Source: Taeniopygia guttata
Taxonomy: Eukaryota > Chordata > Aves > Passeriformes > Estrildidae
Reading direction: 5' to 3'
Length of the DNA: 64,000 nucleotides
NCBI RefSeq assembly: GCF_048771995.1
Contig: NC_133024.1
Coordinates: forward strand, 28,784,001 to 28,848,000
Positions 12,367 to 24,680 of this stretch are shown here, piece by piece (the first letter of the stretch is position 1; the number at the start of each line of letters is the position of its first letter). The notes below the pieces were generated by a model. That model ran no database searches and had not been told where the DNA came from. It was given only the letters and a program-made list of their open reading frames with translations. A program made the translations under genes and the position numbers.

Positions 12367-15300
12367 AAATGGTGCTATGATTCTGGGAAAATCAGGCAGG
12401 AAACAGCAGAACAACTCTGACATATTTTGCTTAAGAAACTGAACACACTACTTTGCTTACCAAAATGATGTGCTAGAGTTGGATATACAAAGAATGCCTT
12501 CAGGGATGATCAGAGGAATACAAAGTCCATTTTACAGTCAAAGGGTAATGAAGAGACTTCAAAAAGTTGTCAGCCTAGCAAAAAAAACTTTTACTTCTAA
12601 GTATTTTGAGACAGATTAACACTAACTGGAACATGGACTATATAATGTAAAGAAAATAAAGTATATAACAAGGGGGTTTCTAACAATGAGAAAAATAAGG
12701 CCCTGGAATTCAGTCTGAGTAAAAATGGTGGCAGAAAACTTCTGCATTGATGACCAAGGTCATAATTACTGAAAGGAGCTATTGGGCATGTTTCATTCAT
12801 TAACACAAGTGTACATTTGATGACTCCAATGGTCCCCTTAAATCCCTTCTCCACTGTTCAGGAATTACCACAACAGACCCTCTGAATAAATAATCCTTTT
12901 GCTGCAGATACAAGAGAAGATTGCTGTAGAGCAGACAGAAAGGCCTTACTCCATAGTGACCATATAGCATTTTAATCTGGTACTTGACAACAAACTCTGC
13001 CCAGAGGATATGCAGTATCTCAGACTATGATCAACACAGTGCAAAGTAGGCAGGTCAGTGAAGGGGCAATGAGCAAGATTAGTGGAATATTTATTGGTTA
13101 GTGAGGTACAGATGGGGCTCAGGCAGGCAACCATTAATGAGCCTGTAGTAGTCCTAGAGAGTCAAGCAAGGATGTGATGGTTTCATGAGTAAATTTGCAA
13201 ATTTTCCTGGTTGATATTCAAGTCAGGAGAGAAAAAGATCACAATTAATGTCTATTAGATCACTTCTTACTAGTTAGGCTATTAGTAGATTCATGCTGTT
13301 ATAATTAATAGCAGATAACAATTCACACATTATGCCCAGTTATTGTCTCACACTGAGACACTCACCGGTTGTTACTTCATATCCCAATGTGCTGGTGGCC
13401 TTGAGAGACTTGAGAATGTTGATGTTCAGTTTTTCTGTTCTTGTGAATCTGCAGAATTGACAGTCTCCTGACCTTATGTATTCTTAGGAGAGTTTCATTT
13501 GTCTCTCAGCACCTACCCATTCTTTCTTTGATCAGGTTTCTGATATCACAGGCACAGGCCCTGCTCTTTCATGCAAATTCATCCCATGTGGGCTTTTATG
13601 ACAGAAATGCAGAGCCAGAGTTCATCCAAAAGCCATCATGCATCCCAAGGGACACTGTCCTGTCCCATGATTGCAGCTTGCAGCAGTAATTTTCACCTCC
13701 AATCCCTCTGAACACAGTTCTTTTGTACCTAGGGGAAATTTATACCTTTACTGCTGCACTTTATAAATAGAGTTTCAAAGTACATCACTCACTGCAAGAT
13801 AACAAAGACACAAACCACAGCTGCCCAATTGTTTCAATTCAGAGTGTGAACCCTTTTGTACAGAAGGCTGTACATATTTCTGAAGGCTTCCTCTGGGTCT
13901 TAGGACTGTCAGTTCCACACGCCTGTGCAAGTGAGAAAAATAAGCACAACCAAATGCATGTCTTGTGGTCTGAAGTTAATACAGGCTGCTTCACAACTTG
14001 TTTTGGGGCTGCGTAAGTACATGTGCCTTTGAATTGCTGTTATCTTTAAACACAGCATAGATGGAGTTAAGAGATGAAGGTGATACACTGAGAACTAAGG
14101 TAAAAATGGGGCTGCCTGAAGGAAAGCAAGCAGTTAGGAAGGAAACCACTTTCTTCCTTACTCGGGCTGTGCTGGAGGGATTTTGAGTTTCAGAGAAATG
14201 AGATGTATCCTGTGCTAAGATAAACCTGAGCTTTGAGATGGATTAATCTCTGTATCTCAAACTGACAATGGTTTAAACAGACATCTGAAATGAAGTTATC
14301 TGGAGTAGTATTTACCTTTATGTTATCTTTATGAATGTATTTGTCAAAGGCTTCCAAAAGCTAGTTATAGATTTACTGTCTTGTGAGCCCAAATGGTTTT
14401 GCGGAATCGTCAATCAGAAATTTTTCAGCAAAAGTACCACTTGAAGAAAGTGGACTCTAAAGAAATATTAATATTTGAGAAAATTTGGTTTCAGGGAGAC
14501 TTCAAGAGTGAACCAATATGATTTCTATTGTAAGAAAATATAAGATGTTACTCAGTTTTGGAATAAACTGTATTTTGATCTTATGACCCATTGAATGAAG
14601 AGTTAAACTGAAAGTAATGTTTTAATTATTTCTTGAAATTGTGGTCTAAGGCATATGTTTTCAGTGCAGTCCCACTGAGACATTTTCATTTATACATACA
14701 TTTATACAGGGTTTTTTTGTGACTATTGTTGCTTTCTATACTATTTTTCCTTAATAATTAAAAAAAATCTTTTTATATGATTCTCTCTTGCCTTTTCCCC
14801 CCCTCAGATTTTGTTAATTCCAAGTAATCATGAAATCACTATTTATTCCAGCCATATATAGTAAAATTTACTTGGGGTCACTGTCTAGGATTTCATGTTA
14901 AGTGTGCAATCAGCTAACAATGGAACAACTGATCCAATGGCCACTGAAAATTTGCAAAAATTATGGCAGATTATGCTCTGACCTTTGCTTGAGAGAATTG
15001 TGAGGACTAATTTTTAATTAAATGCCAGCATCTTGGTTCAAAGATCAAAATAATTCAAGTTTCAATAGGTACCAGGTGATGTGTATATCTGTGTTTATCC
15101 CTTTTTGTAAGATAAGGTTTTTAAACTTATCCTCTGAATATTTAAATCTTTCATTCCTGAATTTGAAGGCACAAGTTAAAAACAGTGAACCAGGTCACTC
15201 TCGTAGCTGGTCTCCAAACTCACAATTTCTCAAGACCAAATCAGCATAACACCACAGTTCTACCTTAAGAAAGGGATTTCAGATGTGATCTGAGGGATGC

Positions 15301-17089
15301 AAATCACTCATTAATCAACAATCTGCTGCTTGCAATGTTTGTCTATTTCCTTGCTTCAGCACTGGTGATTATTTGTTGCTAATAATTTAAATCTGTTTTC
15401 CTTTTTTAATTCAATTACAGGTTACTATGTGTGTGTGTGGGCATGTGAGACAGAGAAAGAGGGAACTGAGCAAGTGTATTTGCTTTGTGAATAGCTATTA
15501 ATTTAAAACAGTAACAATTTTACTATTAATTAAAATGGTAAAAAATTAGTTTTTATTTATTTGTTATTTATTTATTTTATTGTTTATTTATTGTATTTAT
15601 TTCTTATTTATTAATTTAAATTGTAAAAAATAGCCTCTTAATTAATAAAAGACATAGAAGTAAATATTTTTTGTGCTCTTTCTGCATGGCAGAATCTTTT
15701 GTCAAGTAAAATGGAATTTGCAGTAAACATTATGTCTCATGTCTTGATACATAAAGGAGAAAATCTGTTCAAGAGTTGCCAGCTCTGCTATTATGTACAG
15801 CTGATAGAATCCTTAAATTTTCATATTTGGAAAACAGAAGAATGACTATATCTTTACAAGGAAATAATTTCAAAACTGAAAATTTAGGCATCAGATGTGA
15901 TTAGTCACTTTTTACTAATGTTTGGAGGGTTTTATAATTTTTTAAATAATATTTTTTAATTATCATAAATGTATTAGGCATATTTTCAATATGCTATGTT
16001 AAAGTTATTTGTTATGTTTCAGAAGTATCATCTGCATATAGGCATTAATCAAGCTAAAATCAGGATGATAGTATTGCTCTTAAGGTATATACCCAGAAAA
16101 AGACAAAGTTGTGGATGTCCAGGAAAGCCTTAAAAATGCAATGGGATTTTCCATTTCTCTTAGCTGAGGATAGAATTCTTTGATTTTAAAAGCCCAATCA
16201 GTAATTACAGAGATGGAAACTACAGTGAATAGATGCTTGCATGTTCTGTTAGTTGCTGCATTTAACTCTTTCTATGTTAAATTAATAGAGTGCGTGGATC
16301 ATCCTCCTTCACATTTCCATATTGTGCCCAGGAAAAGCAGGCAATAAAAAAATAATTAATGTGAGTGCAAGCTGTGTCAATTAAACTGCATTAGCTTTGT
16401 GACTGCTGTCTGAAGAGATTTCAAAAGAAAAACTGAGCATCATACACGTAGAATAGAGTCAGCCTAAGTATTATCAATAACCAAGGCTATGGAGGTTGTA
16501 TGAAATTGATTTGGTAAAGCAAAATGGTTGGATCCTCTTAGGAATACATAATGTGTCCTTATGCTCTTGCCTCTGATTGGAAGGAATATGTCAAACACTG
16601 AAGACCCTGATGATCTTGCCTGTCTAGGAGTTGAAAATTGTGGTGGTGTCCAACATAAATGATGAAAAACATGAGATACAGCAACAGAAAATTAAGGAAA
16701 GCTACAGCAATTAATTAGTTAATTAATTCCCTTTGTACTACTGGTCTTTTGCACTTGTACGCAGTTATACAATAGTCTACATTGTTCCCTTCATTTTTTT
16801 CTCTGACCCTTTTGTTCCTTTGCTTCTGTACCAAGAGTGTGTGTCACATTCATCTGCCCTTTCAACTCTCTTCCCACTTTTGAGAGTGCAAGTTATTCCA
16901 TGCCTTATTCTTACGCAGTGGGATCTTCTCAGCGTTAGTTCAGACACAGCTGGGAAAGGATTTGGTAGCTCTTTCTTCTGTCCGTCACTTCAGCTTTTTA
17001 TTGGCTGTGCTGGTTTATCCACCAGCCCCTGCCCTTTCAGGCCGCACTGTGATCTGAAAAATGCTCTTTCAGTTCAGCCTTGATGAGCA
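12367..17089. other. Intergenic, AT-rich with low-complexity stretch
   Basis: No gene is supported in this stretch. A low-complexity block of TTTATT-type repeats runs from about 15,540 to 15,640, and homeodomain-like TAATTA strings recur there and at 16,710-16,730. The (GT)-type tract near 15,430 is short. Conserved regulatory DNA is possible but cannot be judged from one sequence. Confidence 0.4.
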
Positions 17090-17570
17090 GCCCCTGGGAC
17101 CAGCTCCTCTTGAGCTTATCAGAAACACTGTTTGCTCCCAGAAACTTGCACTGCCTAATGAGATTCTGGATTTTTTATGAACAGCCTTGGAAACCATTTT
17201 TCTTGCCTGAATGGCATAACATCCTTACTCTCACACTTTCAAAGAAAGGGTGCCGGCCCAAAGCGTGGGCAGGATGGAACATTGTTAAGACTAAGGCCTG
17301 CTCACTTGTGGCCTATAAACAGCGGTCCAAAATGAGACCCTTGGAGCGCTCCTGTGCCGCAGCAACTGCGACCAGCAACTGCCCTCTGAACCAGCAAACT
17401 CTCCTTTGCTGCTCTTGGAGATCACCAAATAACGATGGGTCCTGGGCTGATACCCCCACTCCTCAAAGCCCCTTTGCCCATTGCGGAGATGCAAAGGCAT
17501 CCAAAGTGAGTATTTTGTTAGCTTCAAGGTATCAGAATAATCAGCCGACCCCAGGTGCGGGAAGAAATGA
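17090..17570. mobile_element. GC-rich segment, possible old LTR-element piece
   Basis: This block is clearly richer in G+C than its surroundings and directly abuts a recognisable LTR at 17,571. It contains a TATA-like CCTATAAACAGCGG at about 17,312. A long open frame crosses it and the neighbouring LTR, but it has no protein-family features. I read it as a fossil of an LTR element, family unknown; confidence is low. Confidence 0.35.
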
Positions 17571-17938
17571 TGATGTCTGGCTCCAGATCAGAAGCTTGAA
17601 GGATAGCTTTATTAAAACTATACTATATTACATTAATATACTATTTAAAGAGAGACTATCCTATTCTACATACTTACTTCTTACTTACCTAACAACTAAC
17701 AAACTCATGACTCTCTGCTGAGAGGTTGAGTCGAGACACAGCTGGATCCAATTGCTCATTGAACCCAAACAACCTTCACCAGAACCCAGTCCAGCAATCA
17801 CTTCAGGTAAACAATCTCCATACCAAATTCCACGTGGAGAAAACGAAGAAGCAGAGATAAAGATTGTTTTCTCTTCTCTCTGTGCTTCTCCTGAAAGACA
17901 GAATTACGTCTCTCTGTCTAGGGAATGTGAATGTCACA
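17571..17938 (-). mobile_element. Fossil LTR of a songbird-type endogenous retrovirus
   Basis: On the minus strand the unit begins TGTGACATTCAC and ends CCAGACATCA, giving TG...CA ends and 368 bp, typical of an LTR. The segment around 17,580-17,640 (GGCTCCAGATCAGAAGC and the TTTATTAAAAC region) resembles an LTR family that is common in songbird genomes. That match is from memory. The copy is a fossil. Confidence 0.6.
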
Positions 17939-17974
17939 TTGAGGGGAATTTTTCATGAGTACCTTGCACTGACT

Positions 17975-18570
17975 TTTCATGTCTGTGTGTGCAGACATAA
18001 AGAGTCAGTGCATACAAGTGTGCATAGCTATGGCAAAACAAGAGAAATGCTGCTCTCTTGGGTGTTTAAGTACCTTAGGTATCTAAGTAAGTTAGGCCTG
18101 TAAGTAACTTTTATTTAAGTTATAAGCTATGTTAAATGCTGTTGAGTGTTAATTATTTGCTAAATTGTTACATTTAAGGTACAATTTAAGTTATGTTAAA
18201 TGCTATTCAGTGTTGTTCCATTACTAAATCGTCAAGTTTAAGGTACAAGTAAAGTTTAAGTACTCTTAAGTTTGTGTGCTATTAAGTTTTTAGGCTGTTT
18301 TTCTTTTTGTCCTTGCCCTTTCTGTCTTTTTATCACACACAGCTAAACACACACACACACATAGATAGTACTCGGTTAATTTCTGTTTTTGATTGAGTGG
18401 ATTTTGTTTGTTTCTTTTTTTACCCTTGGTATGCCTTAACCATCTAGCAATTAGTAGAGTGAACCTTGTAAATAACCTTTGTTGTGCTGTTGCTTAGCAT
18501 TAAATCTGATTTTTATTGATACCCTTGCTGGTGATTTTTTAAGCATCTCAACTTTCATAATGCTGAATAG
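17975..18570 (+). mobile_element. Fossil LTR with internal GTTAAGT-like direct repeats
   Basis: The block carries two imperfect copies of an AAGTTATRTTAAATGCT-type unit (about 18,118 and 18,190) and several TTTAAGT strings. It ends with a region holding ATTAAATCTGATTTTTATTG and a GATACCCTTGCTGG segment that resembles the 3' end of some avian retroviral LTRs. Boundaries are approximate. It sits directly beside the 17,571-17,938 LTR, so the locus has taken several insertions. Confidence 0.45.
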
Positions 18571-19369
18571 TGAGGATTTCTATTCAGGTCTCCTTTTTTC
18601 CTTGAAGAATAAGTGATCTGGGAATCCATGAGTGTAATATCTACTTGTAGACAGACCCTTTCTGTGGCTGTGGTAAAAACAGTGATTCGTTGACAACTCC
18701 CTTAAGTAGAAATTTCCTTCATTTTTTGAGCAACTGACATTGATTACTCCTGGACTTTCACAAACACATATATGCCATCATAGCTGAACTGACATTTCTG
18801 CCCATCCTGCATTTTAGGTTGATTCAACATGTATTTACATATGTGTGCAACTACTTGAAGATAATAGAATTTTTGTTTTTCAACTCTGAGCTTAGTGTAG
18901 TGTGCCATTCCATTTCATAGGATAGATGAAAATAATTCAAAAGCTAAGTGCAGGTATCATAATTTTAGTTTCCCTTCATAAAAGAAAGATACTGTTCTAA
19001 GAGATTTTACTGCATAAGTAAAAGGTGCAAGAAGAGCTCAGTGAATTGGCCTGAATAAACAACAAAATTTGGCTTCTGTAAGACTCTTGCAACCTGAAGG
19101 CCTGCGTAACACTTGCATTTCCATATCTCAACAAACTAAGCTCCTCTGAGATGAAAAAAGAAGGAATTTTGGTGAAGAAACTATCAGTTTAATAGATGTG
19201 TATTTTCATGTAAGATGCTATCCAGTTAAATGTTCCATTCCTGCTCTTCATTTCAATATGCACATGCAGAGCTAATAAGGGAACATCATATACTGTGCCC
19301 AGCTGCCAACTGTACATGTGCTACTAATTATTAAATCATGTTCTGATGGGCATTGAAAGCAGAGCCCAT
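18571..19369. other. Intergenic DNA before the TAS2R repeat units
   Basis: No gene, repeat or RNA is supported in this stretch. Homology with the unit 3 flank begins at about 19,370. Confidence 0.4.
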
Positions 19370-20397
19370 CAGATGTTGTCCAGAATTTCCATTATGAAAA
19401 TTCCAGCTGTGTTTATGGGAATGCAAATCAGAGAAGGATCCTGTAGTGATCTCCCATGTAGATGTTTGCATTTCTTGCCTTGAGCTAAGGACTCTAAACA
19501 AATTACTGTTTTTTCACTTGGAAAAGACTATGCTTTAGAAAAGAAGTGGGGACTACTCTCTTTCTTTGAATTGCTCACTGATGACTGATGACTTTTTTCA
19601 TCATTAAATTACAGTAATACAAAAAAGTGCTTTTAACAGAAATGGGCTTTGTTTCAAATGCTGGCCTCATTGCTTTGTGTTACATGTGAGCATTTCCTAG
19701 AAAATATTGTCCTGGAGTCCTGGATGCTCAATGGAAAGAGGTACAGGACAAGATGATTTGCATGATGTCCTTCTGTCAGTATTAGAGCAGGATGAGCTTT
19801 GAGTTCCATTTTTTTCCTGATTTGATTCAATGTTCCAGACTTGAATCAAGCTGCCATTGCAGTTACATGGCATTGGGGTGTGTGTGTGGAAATAGTTCAA
19901 CGTTTGGTTTGATTCCATGACATTCAAACCTTTTTCAGGTTGCAAACTGGCAGGTTTAAGGAGGGGGTAAACAAATCACCTTTAGATTACAAACAGAAGA
20001 GAAAAAAGAGAAAATGCCTGCTCTCAGACAAGATGAATGTCTTCAAAGGATATTAATCCCAGTAATTGTAATTTTCCTACTAATACAGGTGTTGCTATTT
20101 TCTTTCCCAGAACAAATCGCTATCAAACTTATCTTAGAATTAATAGGGATTTAGTAGATGGTGTATATAATTTATGTTGAAGATATCTTTATTCATATGG
20201 CCATAGTTAGTTAGGAGAGTAGTTACAGACAAGAAAGGTCTTCCAGACTGAGCCTATGAAGTGTTTTCCAATATTTCTGTCGGCTTTCCCTCTTAGATGC
20301 CCAAATATTGATTTAATTCTAAAGAAAGAAAGCTTAGGAGGGAAGATGTACTTAAAGAGGTTGGAAAATAGCACAGGAGCTGCTTTTGACTATCATA

Positions 20398-20817
20398 TGC
20401 ATGAGGAATGTGGAATAATGGCGCGCAAACCAAACTGTGTGGGAGCAGCTGTTCAGGGTGTCCCTGCTGAGCAGCCGTGTGCCCCTGAGCTCAGCCAGGA
20501 GCAGGGCAGCACACACGGATTGTGGGTCGAGCACAGCCCAGGTGTTTTGCTTGTTGGTGTGGTCTGGGAGCTCTGAGGTTTGTTCCTGAAGGTTGGTGAG
20601 GGGAGAGCAGGGAAGGGCAGAGGATGGACCAGCCCTCCCAACACAGGTGTCTCATGGTGCTGGGCTGGGAACCAGCATGGTGACACTGCGGGGTGATGAT
20701 AATGGCATGTCCGAGTAGCATTGCCATGTGCTGAATTTCTACCATCCCTGTTAACTGGCATAAAAAATGCTCCTGCAAGACACTTCTGTCACCTGTGGCA
20801 CAGTTTATGTCATGAGG
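20398..20817. other. Conserved co-duplicated block, copy 1
   Basis: A block of about 420 bp with several CpG sites (for example GGCGCGCAAACC near 20,420), lying about 0.83 kb beyond the stop of the unit 1 TAS2R. By eye it differs from copy 2 (23,418-23,836) at about nine positions beyond its left edge. A frame of 102 codons on the minus strand is open in all three copies, but its composition shows no known domain. It could be an untranslated exon, a regulatory element or a gene-conversion tract. Confidence 0.7.
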
Positions 20818-21646
20818 GGAAGGGCGACTCCAGCACAAATTATCCTTTGGCTTGGTATTTTTTGATTTGTAAAATAAAACAATTGAGGCACAGAGTGAGA
20901 TCAATTACAGGTACATTGCTTTAAACAGATTGACAGCATCCAAACCAGATACATGGAATCAGGATGGGCTGAGTCAACATAAGGCTCAAGTCAAGTATGT
21001 TTCTGTGACTGTTGCTTCAAAAGTAGATGAAAAGGATCATGAAATTCCAGTTGTGATGTAACAATAATGCAGTGACACAGATCACTATTTCAGCAGAGGA
21101 GGAATCTCAAAAGGCCATGTCATTCTTTCCTCAACCATGCTGGAATATTATAGGCACATTTAAAATCAACAAATGGTTTTCTGGAGTACTATCAGTGTCA
21201 TAAATGGTCACTGAGGTATTCCGATAATATTGGGACTTCCTTAGAATCCTAATTAGGAGATTTTAGTAACCAGAAACAACATTCAAGCCTTATATTCACA
21301 AATGAAATCTGATCATGCCTGTGCTTAAACGGGTCTGTTCTATTTGTATCAGGTGTTGTAACGTAAAGCATTCCAAGACATTGCATTCTAGTAATTCTTG
21401 GCTGTGTTTTTCTGATGTATTAGCTAAACTGTGGTGATCTTCTGAACAAAGTACAGTAGATAGTAAAGAATTTAGATAAGTTTTCATAACAAGATTAAAG
21501 ACCAGGTAAAGCAAATTTTCACTTCTTCATGATTCCACATCAAGGCCCTAATCTACTCATTCCAGCATCTCTTATTTATGCCTCTGATGATTTCAATTTA
21601 ATTGACTTGGATCTAAACTAGAAAGTCCAGGCTAAGCCACTGTCTT

Positions 21647-22579
21647 TTACATGGATGAAGTTCTGACACGACACTTAATGTGTTGCCAAATCCTCGCTGG
21701 CAACTCTTGAAATTTTGGATTGCTCCAAAATAAGACGAATGTGTGTGCTGTAGAACAGGCAGCTAATAGAGTTTCACAGATAGATTCCTCAATGCTCAAG
21801 GATAAAAACTCACTGTATAGGAGTAGAAGCAAAGAAATAAAATATATGATGTAAAGGATAAGGAAGGAAAAGACTGACTTGATGGCTTTCATATGGGCCT
21901 CTAAGCTGGGGTCCCCAAAGCCACTTGCATTATTTTGCATGTGTCTAGTGTGTATCCACAGAGACCAAATCAGCAGGATATTTGAAACAACAGACAGTAT
22001 TAAAGGCAAAGCTGTACTTGCATTCCAGAGATTCTTCAATAAAGTCAATCTGTCATTCCATGTGGTTCTCCTTGCTGAAGAGTTTGTCATGGACAAAGGA
22101 GCAGTGAAGTTCTCGTGCACTCTGTAGACATCCCAAGCAAAGGGAATTGCAGCAGTGAAGGAGCAGAGCCATGATGTGAGCAGCATCCAGGGCACCAGCC
22201 TGGCAATTCTTAGCTTCAGCCAGATGAAGAAATGCTGTGTAAAACTGGCAACCTTGATACAATAGAAGACACTAAGCCAGGCTCCAAACCAGAGGCTGGA
22301 GTAGCTAAAAAATATATAGCCTGGATTGAAAACAAAAGATATATCTTCTTTAAAATAGGAGTGTTCACGCAATATATTAATGAACAAATACAGTATATTC
22401 CAGAAATGGAAAATGAATCTAGATGAACTCAGCGAGATCACAATCATATCATACTGGGGCCATGTCTTGCTCCCAATGCAGCTCGATGAACTGGCAGCCA
22501 AGATAATTCCATTTCCTAGAACTCCTGCCAGGAATGCAATTATAGCAACTGACAGAAAGAGGACAGCAAAAGGTGTCAT
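21647..22579 (-). CDS. TAS2R40-like: Bitter taste receptor, TAS2R40-like, copy 1
   Basis: An intact single-exon frame of 310 residues encodes a seven-transmembrane type 2 taste receptor, which signals through gustducin-type G proteins in taste and other chemosensory cells. TAS2R marks: GNGIILAAS in TM1, WFGAWLSVFYCIKVASF in TM3 (residues 97-113), FIWLKLRIARLVPWMLL (118-134) running through loop 2 into TM4, HMKAIKSVFSFLILY in TM6 (229-243) and HTFVLFWSNPKFQELPARI in TM7 (279-297). Sequons N157FT and N166SS lie in extracellular loop 2, where TAS2Rs are usually glycosylated. Identity with copy 2 is about 78% (67 of 310 residues differ). Copies 2 and 3 have an extra Met codon at the start. The TAS2R40 label rests on linkage to KEL and recalled bird annotation. 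Confidence 0.93.
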   Translation of the reverse strand: MTPFAVLFLSVAIIAFLAGVLGNGIILAASSSSCIGSKTWPQYDMIVISLSSSRFIFHFWNILYLFINILREHSYFKEDISFVFNPGYIFFSYSSLWFGAWLSVFYCIKVASFTQHFFIWLKLRIARLVPWMLLTSWLCSFTAAIPFAWDVYRVHENFTAPLSMTNSSARRTTWNDRLTLLKNLWNASTALPLILSVVSNILLIWSLWIHTRHMQNNASGFGDPSLEAHMKAIKSVFSFLILYIIYFISLLLLLYSEFLSLSIEESICETLLAACSTAHTFVLFWSNPKFQELPARIWQHIKCRVRTSSM

Positions 22580-23417
22580 TATTGCAACTCAAGAGCTTGC
22601 AACTATTACCCAGCTGCTCCTGGGCTCCTGAGAACCTCAGATCTGCCATGCACTGCCAATTCCAAGGCGCTGTTATGGGCAATGCTCACCTATTTATCTC
22701 AGGGGCAGAAATATCCTAATGTCATTTAATATTTGTGCTATTTTAGATCTTGTTTTTGGGGTTGCTAGCTCAGGTAATTTGTCTAAGCATGCAAATTGGG
22801 TCAAGATTCAATTACATAGTTTTCATTTTGGTGAAAGGATTTGCATTGGAAGGGTTATGGAGCAGGTGAACTGTGGTGTTTACAAATATGGATTTCCATT
22901 CCAGTGTCTGAAGTCCTGCTTTACATGACTAGATTTGTTTTTTCTATGTGATGCCTTAATGTCTCCCTGTCTTGCACTGTTATCTCTTCATGGTGTCTGA
23001 GACATACATGCCATGGCCTCTTCTAATAGTGGGGTTGTTCTTCTCTTTGTCAGATAGTTTCAAATTTCTGCTGCAGAGAGGATTATCATGCTTTTCTTTT
23101 GTGTGTGGAGATATTTAAGCACTATAATTTTCCAGTAGAACACAGGGATTTAGTAGACTGTGTATAACATGTGTGTTAATGTTAATTTTATAAATATGAG
23201 AATAGTTAGTTGTCTGGTCAGGTGTAGACAGAAAGGTTTTCCAGAAGACTGAGCCTATGATGCATTTTCCAATATTTCGGTTTGCTTTCCCTCTTAGATT
23301 TCCAAATGTAAGCTAATGAACTGGTAAGTATTTGTTTTAATTTTATGGGAAGGAAGCTTTGGAGGGAAGATGTATTTAAAGAAGTGGGAAAATAGCACAT
23401 GCTTTTGACTCTGGTGT

Positions 23418-23836
23418 GCATGAGGAATGTGGAATAATGGCGCGCAAACCAAACTGTGTGGTTGCAGCTGTTCAGGGTGTCCCTGCTGAGCAGCCGTGTG
23501 CCCCCGAGCTCAGCCAGGAGCAGGGCAGCACACACGGATTGTGGGTTGAGCACAGCCCAGGTGTTTTGCTTGTTGGTGTGGTCTGGGAGCTCTGAGGTTT
23601 GTTCCTGAAGGCTGGTGAGGGGAGAGCAGGGAAGGGCAGAGGATGGACCAGCCCTCCCAACACAGGTGTCTCATGGTGCTGGGCTGGGAACCAGCATGGT
23701 GACACTGCGGGGTGATGACAATGGCATGTCCGAGTAGCATTGCCATGTGCTGAATTTCTACCATCCCTGTTAACTGGCATAAAAAATACTCCTGCACGAC
23801 ATTTCTGTCACCTGTGGCACAGTTTATGTCATGAGA
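23418..23836. other. Conserved co-duplicated block, copy 2
   Basis: Nearly the same as the blocks at 20,398-20,817 and 30,352-30,770. It lies about 0.85 kb beyond the stop of the unit 2 TAS2R. By eye it differs from copy 3 at about five or six positions, while the DNA between block and receptor has diverged far more. The 102-codon minus-strand frame is open here also (23,472-23,780). Confidence 0.7.
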
Positions 23837-24680
23837 GAAAGGAATACTCCATCTCAAGTTGCCCTTTGACTTAGCATTTTTTAATTTGTAAAATAAAACA
23901 ATTCAGGCGCAGACTCAGATCAATTACAGGTAGATTGCTTTAAACAGATTGACAGCATCCAAACCAGATACATGGAATCAGGATGGGCTGAGTCAACATA
24001 AGGCTTAAATGATGTATGTTTCTGTGACAGTTGCTTTAAAAGTGTGTAAAATGTCACTACAGCTGGAAAGTGCCATGAAGCTCCAGTTGTGATGTAACAA
24101 TAATGCAGTGACACAGACCACTTTTTCAGCAAAAGGAGGAGTCTCAAAACGCTGTGTCATTCTTTCCTCAGCCCTGCTGGAATGTTATAGGCACCTTTAG
24201 ATCACCAAATATTTTACTAGAGTTCAATCAGTGTCAAAACTGATCAATGTGATATTCTGAAAATATTGGGACTTCCTTAGAATCCTCCTTAGGCGGTTTT
24301 AGTAACCATAAACAGCATTCAAGACTTTTATTAACAAATAAAATGTGTCCATGCCTGTGCTTAAACAGGTCTATTCTATTTGTATAATGAATTGTAATGT
24401 AAAGCATCCCAAGAGACTACTTTCTAGTCAGTCTTGGCTGTGTTTTTCTGATGTCTTAGGGAAACTGGTGATTCCCAATAAATTTACAGCAGATAGTTGA
24501 GAAAATACAGATTTTTTCCTGACCAGAATCACATCCAAGTAAAGCGAATTCCCACCTTCCTATTGACTACATATCAAGGCCCTAAACTCTTCATTCCAGC
24601 ATCTCTTACTGATACCTCTGATCATTTCAATTTAATTGATTTGGATCTAAACTAGAAAGTCCAGGCTAAGTCACTGTCTT

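Larger units (their letters stand above)
19370..23133. repeat. Tandem TAS2R unit 1, with extended left flank
   Basis: The core unit (about 20,130-23,133, 3.0 kb) is repeated at 23,134-26,168 and, more diverged, at about 30,060-32,790. The extra left part (19,370-20,130) is shared only with unit 3 (29,315-30,060). Each unit holds, left to right, a conserved block of about 415 bp, a minus-strand TAS2R gene and a shared upstream flank of about 530 bp. Confidence 0.85.

Noticed and set aside
17080-17721. Open frame of 213 codons on the plus strand
   Set aside because: It runs across a GC-rich block and into a recognisable LTR on the other strand, with no domain or splice support; most likely chance within old repeat DNA.
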